DNA of 64,000 nt, taken from Phreatobacter sp. (GTDB lineage: Bacteria; Pseudomonadota; Alphaproteobacteria; Rhizobiales; Phreatobacteraceae). A program made the translations under genes and the position numbers. Every line of letters begins with the position of its first letter. Position 1 is the first letter of the stretch. Positions 43,422 through 51,223 of the stretch are shown piece by piece. The notes under the pieces are model-generated. The model had not been told where the DNA came from. It saw nothing but the letters and a program-made list of their open reading frames with translations, and searched no databases. The stretch spans positions 1 to 64,000 of the forward strand of contig NZ_JAPZTZ010000028.1 of the NCBI RefSeq assembly GCF_027532945.1, given 5' to 3'.

Positions 43422-43554
43422 GACGCTGAATCACCTTGGGGCCAGTCGGTGGAACCAAGTGTGATGAAACCTTGGGCTTGGTGAAAGATGGCTGAACAAA
43501 TGGCAGATGTGCGTTGCACAACTGTCACATGAACCGCCTCAGCCGGCGATGGAA

Positions 43555-43941
43555 TCAGCCTGCAATCGCCTTGGCGAGGATCGCGGCCTCGACGGGCTTC
43601 TGCAGAACCACGTCGAAGAGGCCGGGCAGCATATCGCCGGGATCGTCGCCGGAGAGCGCGACGAGGCGGGGATGGCGCGGATGCGACTTCATGGCGATGG
43701 CCACCGCCGCGCCGTCCATGTCTGGCATCCGCCGGTCGATGATGGCGACGTCGAACTCGCCGGCCGCAACTGCCTCGAGCGCGGCGTGGCCACCCTCGAC
43801 GCTGGTCACCCGATGGCCGAGGGCGGTGGCGATGCGGCTCACCACCTCACGCGAATAGGCGTGGTCGTCGGCGATCAGAACGCTGAGCGACGGCCGGGCC
43901 GCGGGGCTCTTGGCACGGGACGGGGCGGACATGACGGGCAT
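43555..43941 (-). CDS. Single-domain response regulator (REC)
   Basis: A 128-residue protein made only of a receiver domain after a short Ser/Ala/Pro-rich head. The acidic pair is Asp25-Asp26 (LIADDH), the phospho-acceptor Asp69 (AIIDRRMPDMDG), and the conserved lysine Lys115 (LQKPVE). No output domain is present, so it would act by protein contact or as a phosphate relay. No histidine kinase gene is adjacent. The 133 bases upstream hold no gene. Confidence 0.88.
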   Translation of the reverse strand: MPVMSAPSRAKSPAARPSLSVLIADDHAYSREVVSRIATALGHRVTSVEGGHAALEAVAAGEFDVAIIDRRMPDMDGAAVAIAMKSHPRHPRLVALSGDDPGDMLPGLFDVVLQKPVEAAILAKAIAG

Positions 43942-44011
43942 GCAGCGGTCTTAGCCGCCAATGGCGAAGAAATGGTTTATGGGGCCCTGATCGGACCCCG
44001 AACCACGGCCC

Positions 44012-44944
44012 ATGATCGAGCTCATTCTCCTTGTCGCCCCTGTCTTCGGCCTCGTCGCGCTTGGCTATGCGGCCGGGCTCGCGGGGCTCATCGGCGAGCG
44101 CGCCAATGAGGGTCTGACCTCCTATCTCTTCGTCATCGGCGCCCCCGCGCTGATGTTCAAGCTGCTCACCGCGGCGGTGTTTCCCGGCGTGTTCCCCTGG
44201 GGCTACTGGATCGCCTACTATGTGGGGATGGCGGTGGTCTGGACGCTGGCCACCCTGCTCGCCGCTCGGCTCTTCCGCCGCAGCCATGGCGACGCGGTCA
44301 TCGCCGGCCTGTCGACCGGCCAGGCCAACACCGTGCTCATCGGCATCCCGATCATCCTCAAGGCCTATGGCGAGGCGGCGGCCTTTCCCATCGCCATGCT
44401 GCTGGCGGTGAACCTGCCGATCACCATGAGCATTGCGACGCTGATGCTGGAGGGGACCCGTGCCGCCCGCGGGGGTGCGCTGTTCGCCAAGCTCGGCCGC
44501 GGCCTGGCGACGCACCCCCTGATCATCGCCATGGTCGCGGGCGTCGCCTGCCAGGCACTCGGCGTGAAGCCGTCGGGGGTGCCTGCCACGATGCTCGACA
44601 TGGTCGCCGGCACGACCATTCCCCTCTCGCTCATCGCTCTCGGCCTGTCGCTCAAGACCTATGGCGTGCGCGCCGACGTGCCCGTGGCGCTGATGGTCTG
44701 CGTGCTGAGGCTGATCGTTCACCCCGCGATTGCCTTCGTGGTGGCCCATCATGTCTTCGGCTTGCCGCCGGCCTGGACCGGGACAGTGGTGCTCTTCGCC
44801 GCCATGCCGGCCGGCATCAACGCCTATCTTTTCGCCGCCCGCTACGGCCAGGGCGTCGGCATCGCCTCGACGGCGGTGGCCCTCTCCACCCTCCTGTCGG
44901 TGGCCACCTCGATCCTCTGGCTGAGGGTGCTCGGCATCGGCTGA
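44012..44944 (+). CDS. AEC-family transporter (auxin efflux carrier type)
   Basis: A 310-residue inner-membrane permease with about ten hydrophobic segments arranged as two five-helix halves. The crossing region of the family is seen in AVIAGLSTGQANTVLIGIPI and the second half in VVLFAAMPAGINAYLFAARY. Substrates in bacteria are usually organic acids such as malate or malonate; none can be assigned here. It is divergent from the REC gene with a 70-base gap. Confidence 0.9.
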   Translation: MIELILLVAPVFGLVALGYAAGLAGLIGERANEGLTSYLFVIGAPALMFKLLTAAVFPGVFPWGYWIAYYVGMAVVWTLATLLAARLFRRSHGDAVIAGLSTGQANTVLIGIPIILKAYGEAAAFPIAMLLAVNLPITMSIATLMLEGTRAARGGALFAKLGRGLATHPLIIAMVAGVACQALGVKPSGVPATMLDMVAGTTIPLSLIALGLSLKTYGVRADVPVALMVCVLRLIVHPAIAFVVAHHVFGLPPAWTGTVVLFAAMPAGINAYLFAARYGQGVGIASTAVALSTLLSVATSILWLRVLGIG

Positions 44945-45065
44945 ACGACCGTTCATCGCCGGTTCACGCTGTCGCAACGTGAATAGGGCTGATTGCGTAG
45001 CTCCTCCGGATGGGGGACAGTGGCGCTCACGAAATCGTGTTCAGCCGTCGCGGGTGGCCCCAGCG

Positions 45066-46859
45066 TTGACCTCTTCTTCCCCCTCCCCAGCAGAAGGGCT
45101 CGACCGCAAGGTCTTCCGTGACTTCTTCGGCCTCGCGTCGGGGTGGTGGACGGGTGCTACTGCGAGCAGGGCGTGGTTCCTGACGGCGGCCCTCGCCCTC
45201 TGCCTGATCGTCAATGTCGGCATCAACTTCGCCGTCAACACCTGGAACCGGCGCTTCTTCGACGCGCTGGAGAATTCCGACACGACGACGGTGGTCTGGG
45301 CGGTGTTCGTCTTCCTCGGCCTCGTTGTCTGCGCCGCGGCGATCGGCGTCGGCATCGTGCTGTCGCGTGAGACGCTGCAGGTGCGCTGGCGCGAATGGCT
45401 CATCGGCTCGCTGATCGGCCGCTGGCTTTCTGGCCAGCGCTACTATCGCATGGGCCTCGCCCGCACCGAGCCGGCCAATCCCGAATATCGCATCGCCGAT
45501 GACACGCGGCTCGCCACCGAGCCTATCGTTGACTTCGCCATCGGGCTCACCAGCTCCATCGTCTCGGCGCTGACCTTCGTTGGCGTACTCTGGGTGGTGG
45601 GCGGCTCGCTGACGGTCCAGGTCGGCTCCGGAACGTTCGTCATCCCCGGCTACATGGTGCTCGCCGCGATCATCTACGGCGTCGTCATGTCGACGCTGAT
45701 GCTCTGGGTCGGCCACCGGCTCCCCGGCGCCGTGGCCCGGCGCAACGAGGCCGAAGCCAAGCTGCGCTTCGAGCTGACACGGCTGCGCGAGAATGCCGAG
45801 AGCGTCGCGCTCATCCGCGGCGAGGCCGACGAGCGGCGGGCGCTCGGCACGACCTATGCCGACCTCGTGCAGCGCTGGCTCGGCGTCGTGCGCCGCCATG
45901 GCCACATCACCTGGCTGACCAATGGCAGCGGCGTCTTCGTGCCGGTCCTGCCGCTGCTGCTCGCCGCGCCCAAATATCTCTCCGGCGAGTTCACCCTCGG
46001 CCAGGTGACGCAGCTCGCCGGCGCCTTCCTGCAGGTCCAGGTCGCCATCGCCTGGCTGGTCGACAATTTCCGCGCCATCGCCCAGTGCTACGCCTCGATG
46101 CAGCGCGTCACCGAACTCACCAACGCCATCGATGACATCGACCTCGACCGCACCGCGGGCCAGGCCGGTGGCGTCGTGGTGGAGCCGGGCCTCGGCGGGG
46201 TCGTGGCGCTCGCCGGTCTCACCATCTCCGACCGGACGGGGCGGGTGCTGATCGACCGGGCCGAGGCGCGGATCGAGCCGGGCGAGAAGGTCATGGTCTC
46301 CGGCGAGAGCGGCACCGGCAAGTCGATGCTGGTCCGCGCCCTCGCCGGTCTCTGGCCCTGGGGGAACGGCGCCATCGCCCTTCCTGCCGGCGGCAGCATC
46401 GCCTTCGTGCCGGAGCGGGCCTATCTGCCGGAGGGGAGCCTGCGCGGTGCCCTGCTCTATCCGGCGCAGAGCCTTGCCGTCGACGATGCCGTCCTGCGCG
46501 AGGCCTTGGTCGAGGCCGGGCTCGGCTATCTCGGCAACCGGCTCGATGATGTCGGCAGGTGGGACCAGACGCTCTCCAACGGCGAGCGGCAGCGCCTCGC
46601 CATCGCCCGGCTGCTGGTGCAGCGGCCGGATCTCGTCATCCTCGACGGCGCGACCAGCGCCCTCGACGAGGGCGGCGAGGCTCGGCTCATGGCGACGCTG
46701 GTCGGCGCGCTTGCCAGCTCGACGCTGATCAGCGTGGGACTGCGCCCGGGCCTCGAAGCCCTCCACGATCGCAAGCTCGTGCTCTCTCGCGCTGACGATG
46801 GCGCACGGCTCGCGTCCGTCCCCTTGCGGCCAAGGGTGGCGCAGGCGGCGGGCGCCTGA
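45066..46859 (+). CDS. YddA/SbmA-type ABC transporter (membrane domain fused to a degenerate ATPase domain)
   Basis: A fused permease-ATPase of 597 residues. The N-terminal half matches the ABC_membrane_2 family of YddA/SbmA/BacA (WNRRFFDALENSDTTTVVWA, QRYYRMGLARTEPANPEYRI, DDTRLATEPIVDFAIGL). The C-terminal ATPase keeps Walker A SGESGTGKS and signature LSNGERQRLAIARLL, but the Q-loop glutamine is Glu (VPERAYLPEG), the glutamate after Walker B is Gly (LDGATSALD), and the switch histidine is Leu (SVGLRPGLE). All three changes are read directly from the bases. The TTG at 45066 with GGGTGG upstream is my start choice; the frame is open to 44979. It may be ATPase-poor or driven by other energy. 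Confidence 0.85.
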   Translation: MTSSSPSPAEGLDRKVFRDFFGLASGWWTGATASRAWFLTAALALCLIVNVGINFAVNTWNRRFFDALENSDTTTVVWAVFVFLGLVVCAAAIGVGIVLSRETLQVRWREWLIGSLIGRWLSGQRYYRMGLARTEPANPEYRIADDTRLATEPIVDFAIGLTSSIVSALTFVGVLWVVGGSLTVQVGSGTFVIPGYMVLAAIIYGVVMSTLMLWVGHRLPGAVARRNEAEAKLRFELTRLRENAESVALIRGEADERRALGTTYADLVQRWLGVVRRHGHITWLTNGSGVFVPVLPLLLAAPKYLSGEFTLGQVTQLAGAFLQVQVAIAWLVDNFRAIAQCYASMQRVTELTNAIDDIDLDRTAGQAGGVVVEPGLGGVVALAGLTISDRTGRVLIDRAEARIEPGEKVMVSGESGTGKSMLVRALAGLWPWGNGAIALPAGGSIAFVPERAYLPEGSLRGALLYPAQSLAVDDAVLREALVEAGLGYLGNRLDDVGRWDQTLSNGERQRLAIARLLVQRPDLVILDGATSALDEGGEARLMATLVGALASSTLISVGLRPGLEALHDRKLVLSRADDGARLASVPLRPRVAQAAGA

Positions 46860-46908
46860 GATCTTTCATCACGCAGCGGCCGATGCCGCCCAATGAGGAC
46901 CTGACACC

Positions 46909-47484
46909 ATGTCACTGCACATCTGGGATCACTTCTGGGACCTGCGCGTCAAGGAGTGCCCCTGCGACGTCCATTTCTGCGACTGGCTGGACGACAATGA
47001 CATCTCGCAGAAGGCGATCTTCCATTTCGGCACCGGCGGCCATCACATCCTCGGCCTGCACAATGTCGAGAAGGAGCGCAAGAACGCCATCCTCGGCATC
47101 ACGGCCTCGCCGGGCGAGATCCGCACCTACGAGACGATGATCGTCGAGAATCCGGAGCTCGGCTGGGGCTACAAGGCCTTCTTCGGCGACATCTACCAGC
47201 TCGACGCGCGGCTCCTGCCGATGTTCGACATCGTCACGCTGTTCCATGTCGGCGAGTTCCGCACCGAGGCCAACGACGCCTATGGCGGGCTGACCGACTA
47301 CCAGATGGTGAAGCTGCTGGTCGGCCAGACCAAGCCCGGCGGCACGGTCGCCTTCTATGCCGGCTCCTACGCCTACGACATCGCCAAGGTGCAGCACGAC
47401 AAGATGGTCGAGGAGGGCCTCCTGACGCCCAAGGAGCCCTACAAGACCCTGCCGCTCTTCGAACGCACGGCAAAGCCGGTCTGA
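46909..47484 (+). CDS. Conserved hypothetical protein, methyltransferase-like fold suspected
   Basis: A 191-residue cytoplasmic protein that I cannot assign to a named family. IFHFGTGGHHILGL near residue 37 resembles a SAM-binding loop, MFDIVTLFHVGEF near 103 resembles the strand-4 region of Rossmann methyltransferases, and KPGGTVAFYAG near 142 resembles the post-IV region. The N-terminus has an unusual CPCDVHFCDW stretch with three cysteines and a histidine, possibly metal-binding. It follows the ABC transporter after 49 bases and precedes DUF2794. Function not claimed. Confidence 0.75.
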   Translation: MSLHIWDHFWDLRVKECPCDVHFCDWLDDNDISQKAIFHFGTGGHHILGLHNVEKERKNAILGITASPGEIRTYETMIVENPELGWGYKAFFGDIYQLDARLLPMFDIVTLFHVGEFRTEANDAYGGLTDYQMVKLLVGQTKPGGTVAFYAGSYAYDIAKVQHDKMVEEGLLTPKEPYKTLPLFERTAKPV

Positions 47485-47571
47485 GCCAAGCCGCCTCCGG
47501 CTTGCCAATCGCGCCGGACGGGTCGATCATGACCTGACCGTGACACGAGCCGGAGCGCCGGCAGGAGCCTC

Positions 47572-47925
47572 ATGTCCGATGTCGATACGAGTCAGGCCGG
47601 CACCGTCGTTCCGCTGAACGCCGGTGCCGCGCAGCCGAGAGTGTCGTTCGATCGCCGCGAACTGCAGCAGATCCTCCAGCTCTACGGCCGCATGGTCGCC
47701 GCGGGAGAATGGCGCGACTACGCGATGGATTTCCTGAAGACCAAGGCGGTCTTCGCCATCTTCCGCCGGTCCTCGGAAATGCCGCTCTACCGGGTCGAGA
47801 AGATGCCCGATGCCAAGCAGGGCCCCTATGCCGTGATCAACACGGCGGGCCTGGTGCTGAAGCGCGGCCACGACCTGAAGCGCGTGCTTGCCGTGCTGGA
47901 AAAGCCGCTGAAGGTGGTCCAGTAG
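47572..47925 (+). CDS. DUF2794 domain-containing protein
   Basis: A 117-residue protein of the alphaproteobacterial DUF2794 family. Typical are VSFDRRELQQILQLYGRMVA, GEWRDYAMDF, and EMPLYRVEKMPDAKQGPYAV near the C-terminal half. No membrane or signal segment. Function unknown. It is 87 bases behind the unassigned methyltransferase-like gene. Confidence 0.92.
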   Translation: MSDVDTSQAGTVVPLNAGAAQPRVSFDRRELQQILQLYGRMVAAGEWRDYAMDFLKTKAVFAIFRRSSEMPLYRVEKMPDAKQGPYAVINTAGLVLKRGHDLKRVLAVLEKPLKVVQ

Positions 47926-47984
47926 CGGTTCCTCGTCCGTAGGGCAGATGGCCCGCCTGCGGGGCGGCCCTGCGCGGCCTCGCA

Positions 47985-48041
47985 TTGACGCTGGTCGTCG
48001 CTCCGTGGTCTCATTGAAAGACCATTTCATCCAATGAAATG
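47985..48041 (+). promoter_or_regulatory. Candidate promoter and operator ahead of the acyl-CoA dehydrogenase pair
   Basis: TTGACG at 47985-47990 and TCTCAT at 48009-48014 are spaced by 18 bases. Just after lies a perfect 19-base palindrome, CATTTCAT-CCA-ATGAAATG, at 48023-48041, where it would cover the transcription start. The shape suits a TetR- or MarR-type repressor of a fatty-acid or acyl-CoA operon. No candidate repressor gene is next to it. Confidence 0.5.
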
Positions 48042-48080
48042 AACGCCCTGTCGGCGTTCCGAGCCAGGCTGTCAGGACCC

Positions 48081-49241
48081 ATGTCGAGCTTCGCGCCGCT
48101 GCCCTATGCGACCATTCCCGCCGAGGACGAGAGCCTCCGGGCGGAGGTGAAGGCCTTCCTCGCGGAGGCGCTGGCCGGCATGCCGGCGGAGAAACGGGCG
48201 CGCTCCTGGGTCGGTGCCGATCCCGCCTTCAGCGGGGCGCTGGGGAAGCGTGGGTGGCTCGGGCTGAGCCTGCCGAAGCGCTATGGTGGCGCCGAGCGCG
48301 GCTTCTTCGCCCGCTTCGTCATCGCCGAGGAGCTGCTTGCCGCCGGCGCGCCGGTGGCCGCCCACTGGATCACCGACCGCCAGTCCGGTCCGCTGATCCT
48401 GCGCTACGGCACTGAGGCGCAGCGCCAGTTCTACCTGCCGAAGATCTGCGCTGGCGAGATCTTCTTCTGCATCGGCATGAGCGAGCCGAATTCGGGCTCC
48501 GATCTTGCCAGCGTCCGCACCCGCGCCGAGCGGCAGCCCGATGGGAGTTTCCGCCTCAATGGCCGGAAGATCTGGACCAGCAATGCCGCGGTCTGCGACT
48601 ACATGATCGCGCTGGTGCGCACCTCCGGCGCGCCGGAGGACCGGCACAAGGGTCTCTCGCAGGTCATTATCCCCTTGAAGCAGGATGCCATCACCATCCG
48701 GCCGATCCGTGACCTTGCGGGCGATGCGCATTTCGCCGAGGTCACCTTCGACGACGTGATCTTGCCCGCCGATGCGCTGATCGGCGAGGAGGGCGCCGGC
48801 TGGGAGCAGGTCAATGCCGAGCTCGCCTTCGAGCGCTCCGGCCCTGAGCGCATCCTCTCCTCAATGGTGCTGGTTGACACCTGGCTCGCCTACCTCAAGA
48901 CCCTGCGAAAGCTCTCGACCGACGACGTGATCCTCGTCGGGCGCCTCGCCGCCCATCTCGCCTCGCTCCGCGCCCTGTCGCTCAGCGTCACCGCAAGCCT
49001 TGCCGCCGGCGAGAGCCCGGTGGTGCATGCGGCTTTGTTGAAGGATCTCGGCACGACCTACGAGCAGATGATCCCGCAGGCCGTGGCCGCCGCCATTGCC
49101 GCCGATCCGGAGGGCGACCCGCCGGGCGAGCTGATGCGGACGCTGGCCTATACGATGGGCATGTCCCCCTCCTTCTCGCTGCGCGGCGGCACCCGCGAGA
49201 TCCTCCGCGGCATGATCGCCCGCGGCATCGGCCTGCGCTGA
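48081..49241 (+). CDS. Acyl-CoA dehydrogenase (large subunit of a tandem pair)
   Basis: A 386-residue flavoprotein oxidising an acyl-CoA at the alpha-beta bond, with electrons passing to ETF. The middle domain has FCIGMSEPNSGSDLASVRTR and LNGRKIWTSNAAVCDYMIAL; the C-terminal domain ends in SFSLRGGTREILRGMIAR. The ATG at 48081 has AGGA upstream; an in-frame ATG at 48039 lies inside the palindrome. The second dehydrogenase gene begins seven bases after the stop, so a heteromeric enzyme is likely. Confidence 0.9.
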   Translation: MSSFAPLPYATIPAEDESLRAEVKAFLAEALAGMPAEKRARSWVGADPAFSGALGKRGWLGLSLPKRYGGAERGFFARFVIAEELLAAGAPVAAHWITDRQSGPLILRYGTEAQRQFYLPKICAGEIFFCIGMSEPNSGSDLASVRTRAERQPDGSFRLNGRKIWTSNAAVCDYMIALVRTSGAPEDRHKGLSQVIIPLKQDAITIRPIRDLAGDAHFAEVTFDDVILPADALIGEEGAGWEQVNAELAFERSGPERILSSMVLVDTWLAYLKTLRKLSTDDVILVGRLAAHLASLRALSLSVTASLAAGESPVVHAALLKDLGTTYEQMIPQAVAAAIAADPEGDPPGELMRTLAYTMGMSPSFSLRGGTREILRGMIARGIGLR

Positions 49242-49248
49242 GACATCC

Positions 49249-50223
49249 ATGACCGACAGCCTCATCACCGAAACCGCCGACCGGCTGATGGCCGATCACG
49301 TGACGCCGGCCGCGGTGCGGGCGCTCGCTGCCGGGGGATCGCCCGCGGCGCTCTGGGCGGGCCTTGCCGAGTCGGGCTTCCTCGACGCGCTGGCCTCCGA
49401 GGATGTGGGCGGCGCCGGTCTCAGCGAGATGGACATGCTGCCGGTCCTGCTCGCCGCCGGCCGGCATGCCCTGCCACTGCCCTTCGGCGCGACCATTGCG
49501 GCGCGTGCGGCCATTGCCGCCGCTGGCGAGACGGCTCCCGAAGGGATCAGCGCCCTGGCGGCGTCCGGACGTCGCGAGGGCGGGCGCCTCATCGCGCAGG
49601 TCCCGGCCGGCGAGCATGCCGAGGCGGTCCTTGTGCCCGATGGGGACGGCGCGATCCTGCTCTCCGTCGCCAGCGCCACGGTCGAGGCCGCCGGCGACGG
49701 CACGGTCTGCCGCATGGTCTGGAACGGCGCCAACGGGCCCCGCATCGCCGGTTTCGATGTGCTCGCCACCGGCGCGCGGATCGAGGCGGCGGAGATGGCG
49801 GGGGCCATGGAGGCGATGCAGGTCACGACGCTGCGCTATGCCAATGACCGCTCGCAGTTCGGCCGCGCCATCGGCAAGTTCCAGGCGGTGCAGCAGCAGC
49901 TCTCTGTCATGACCGAACTCGTCCACGGCGCCCGCGCCGCGGTCCATGTCGCGGCTGCGGCGCCCGGCAGCCTCGAGGCCACGGCCGCCGCCAAGGTCAC
50001 GGTGGGCGAGGCGGCCGCCCAGGTCGTCGCCATCGCCCATGCCGTCCATGGCGCCATTGGCATGACCGAGGAGCTCGACCTCCATCTCCTCTCCGAGCGC
50101 ATCCGGCGCGGCCGGCTGCGTTACGGCTCCGAGCGGCACTGGGCGGAGAGGCTGGGACAGGCCGTGCTTGCGTCCGATCAGCCGACGCTGCTCGATTTCG
50201 TCAGGACGCGCGTCTTTCGCTGA
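49249..50223 (+). CDS. Acyl-CoA dehydrogenase (short partner subunit)
   Basis: A 324-residue acyl-CoA dehydrogenase-family protein, shorter than usual because the middle beta domain is reduced and lacks the SEPxxGSD flavin motif. The C-terminal helical domain is intact with RYANDRSQFGRAIGKFQAVQ and AHAVHGAIGMTEELDLHLLS. Such short partners pair with a full-length dehydrogenase in alpha2-beta2 enzymes acting on bulky acyl-CoAs, such as side chains of steroids or dicarboxylates. That role is inferred from the tandem arrangement. Confidence 0.88.
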   Translation: MTDSLITETADRLMADHVTPAAVRALAAGGSPAALWAGLAESGFLDALASEDVGGAGLSEMDMLPVLLAAGRHALPLPFGATIAARAAIAAAGETAPEGISALAASGRREGGRLIAQVPAGEHAEAVLVPDGDGAILLSVASATVEAAGDGTVCRMVWNGANGPRIAGFDVLATGARIEAAEMAGAMEAMQVTTLRYANDRSQFGRAIGKFQAVQQQLSVMTELVHGARAAVHVAAAAPGSLEATAAAKVTVGEAAAQVVAIAHAVHGAIGMTEELDLHLLSERIRRGRLRYGSERHWAERLGQAVLASDQPTLLDFVRTRVFR

Positions 50224-50229
50224 ACTGGC

Positions 50230-51093
50230 TCAGGCCGTCGTGAACGCAAGGCTGACCCGTGCCCTGTCGGTGGCGCCGGGGGCAAGGCGGCGCATGGAGG
50301 GCTTGTCCTGAAGCTCGCCGGTGAAGCCGACCGGATCGCCGTGGCCCGACCAGGCCTCAAGGCAGAGGAAGGGCGCGCCCGGCTTCGACCAGAGGGCGAG
50401 GTGCGGCAGCCCCTCGACATCCATGCGCAGGGAGCCGCCGGGGCTCTCAAGGGTCAAGGTGCGGCTGCGGGCAACGAGGAAGCAAAGCGCTTCCTGCGCG
50501 AACAGCGCATCGTCGAGCGCCAGGATCCGGCCGTCCAGGGGGATGGGCCGGCATTCGGTGGAGAACAGGCCGCCGGGAGCGATCACCGGCACAAAGGGCT
50601 CTTCCCGCTCCGCGAAGACGATGCGGTGACCGGCGCGGTCAGACCCCGTCAGCGGCCAGCGGAAGCCCGGATGGACGCCGAAGGCATAGGGCAGCGGCCG
50701 CTCGCCGGGATTGGTCACGGCGAGCTCGGTGACGAGCCCCCTGTCGGTAAGGCTGTGGGTGACCGTCAGGCGGAAGGCGAAGGGATAGGCCGCGCGGCTC
50801 TCTGCGTCGTCGGTGAGCTCCAGCGTGCAGGACTCGGCCGTCGCCGCGACGAGCGTGAAATCCCGGCTCGCCGCGAAGCCGTGGACGCCCATCGGCCGCT
50901 CCACGCCGTCGATGCGGATGCGACCGTCGCGGGCCCAGCCGACGATGGGAAAGAGGATCGGCGCATGCTGCCCCCACCAGACCGGATCGCCGGACCAGAG
51001 CAGGTCCTGTCCGCTGAAGCTCCAGGCCGTCAGTTCGGCCCCGCGCAGGGCGATGGTGGCGCGCTGGTCGCCGCGGGTGAGCGTGATCGTCAT
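50230..51093 (-). CDS. Aldose 1-epimerase family protein
   Basis: A 287-residue galactose-mutarotase-fold protein of the LacX/YeaD-like group. It starts with ITLTRGDQRATIALRGAELT, then LLWSGDPVWWGQHAPILFPI, GVHGFAASRDF with a likely catalytic histidine, and YAFGVHPGFRWPL with the second. ATG at 51093 is preferred over one 18 bases upstream. The sugar is unknown. It converges with the dehydrogenase pair and is divergent from uxaC. Confidence 0.88.
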   Translation of the reverse strand: MTITLTRGDQRATIALRGAELTAWSFSGQDLLWSGDPVWWGQHAPILFPIVGWARDGRIRIDGVERPMGVHGFAASRDFTLVAATAESCTLELTDDAESRAAYPFAFRLTVTHSLTDRGLVTELAVTNPGERPLPYAFGVHPGFRWPLTGSDRAGHRIVFAEREEPFVPVIAPGGLFSTECRPIPLDGRILALDDALFAQEALCFLVARSRTLTLESPGGSLRMDVEGLPHLALWSKPGAPFLCLEAWSGHGDPVGFTGELQDKPSMRRLAPGATDRARVSLAFTTA

Positions 51094-51223
51094 GGCCCGT
51101 GCGTGCCGCATCGAAGGGATCGCGGCAAGCCCCTGTTGACTTGCCCGACTACCATACTAGCTTGCGGCGGCTCGCCGGATGCGAGGCCGTGCAGGAGATG
51201 CGGCCGCCGGCGCGGGAGGCATC

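Noticed and set aside
43422-43554. Dyad GTTGCACAAC near 43512 as an operator
   Set aside because: Arms are only four bases and extensions do not pair evenly; too weak to report as a site.
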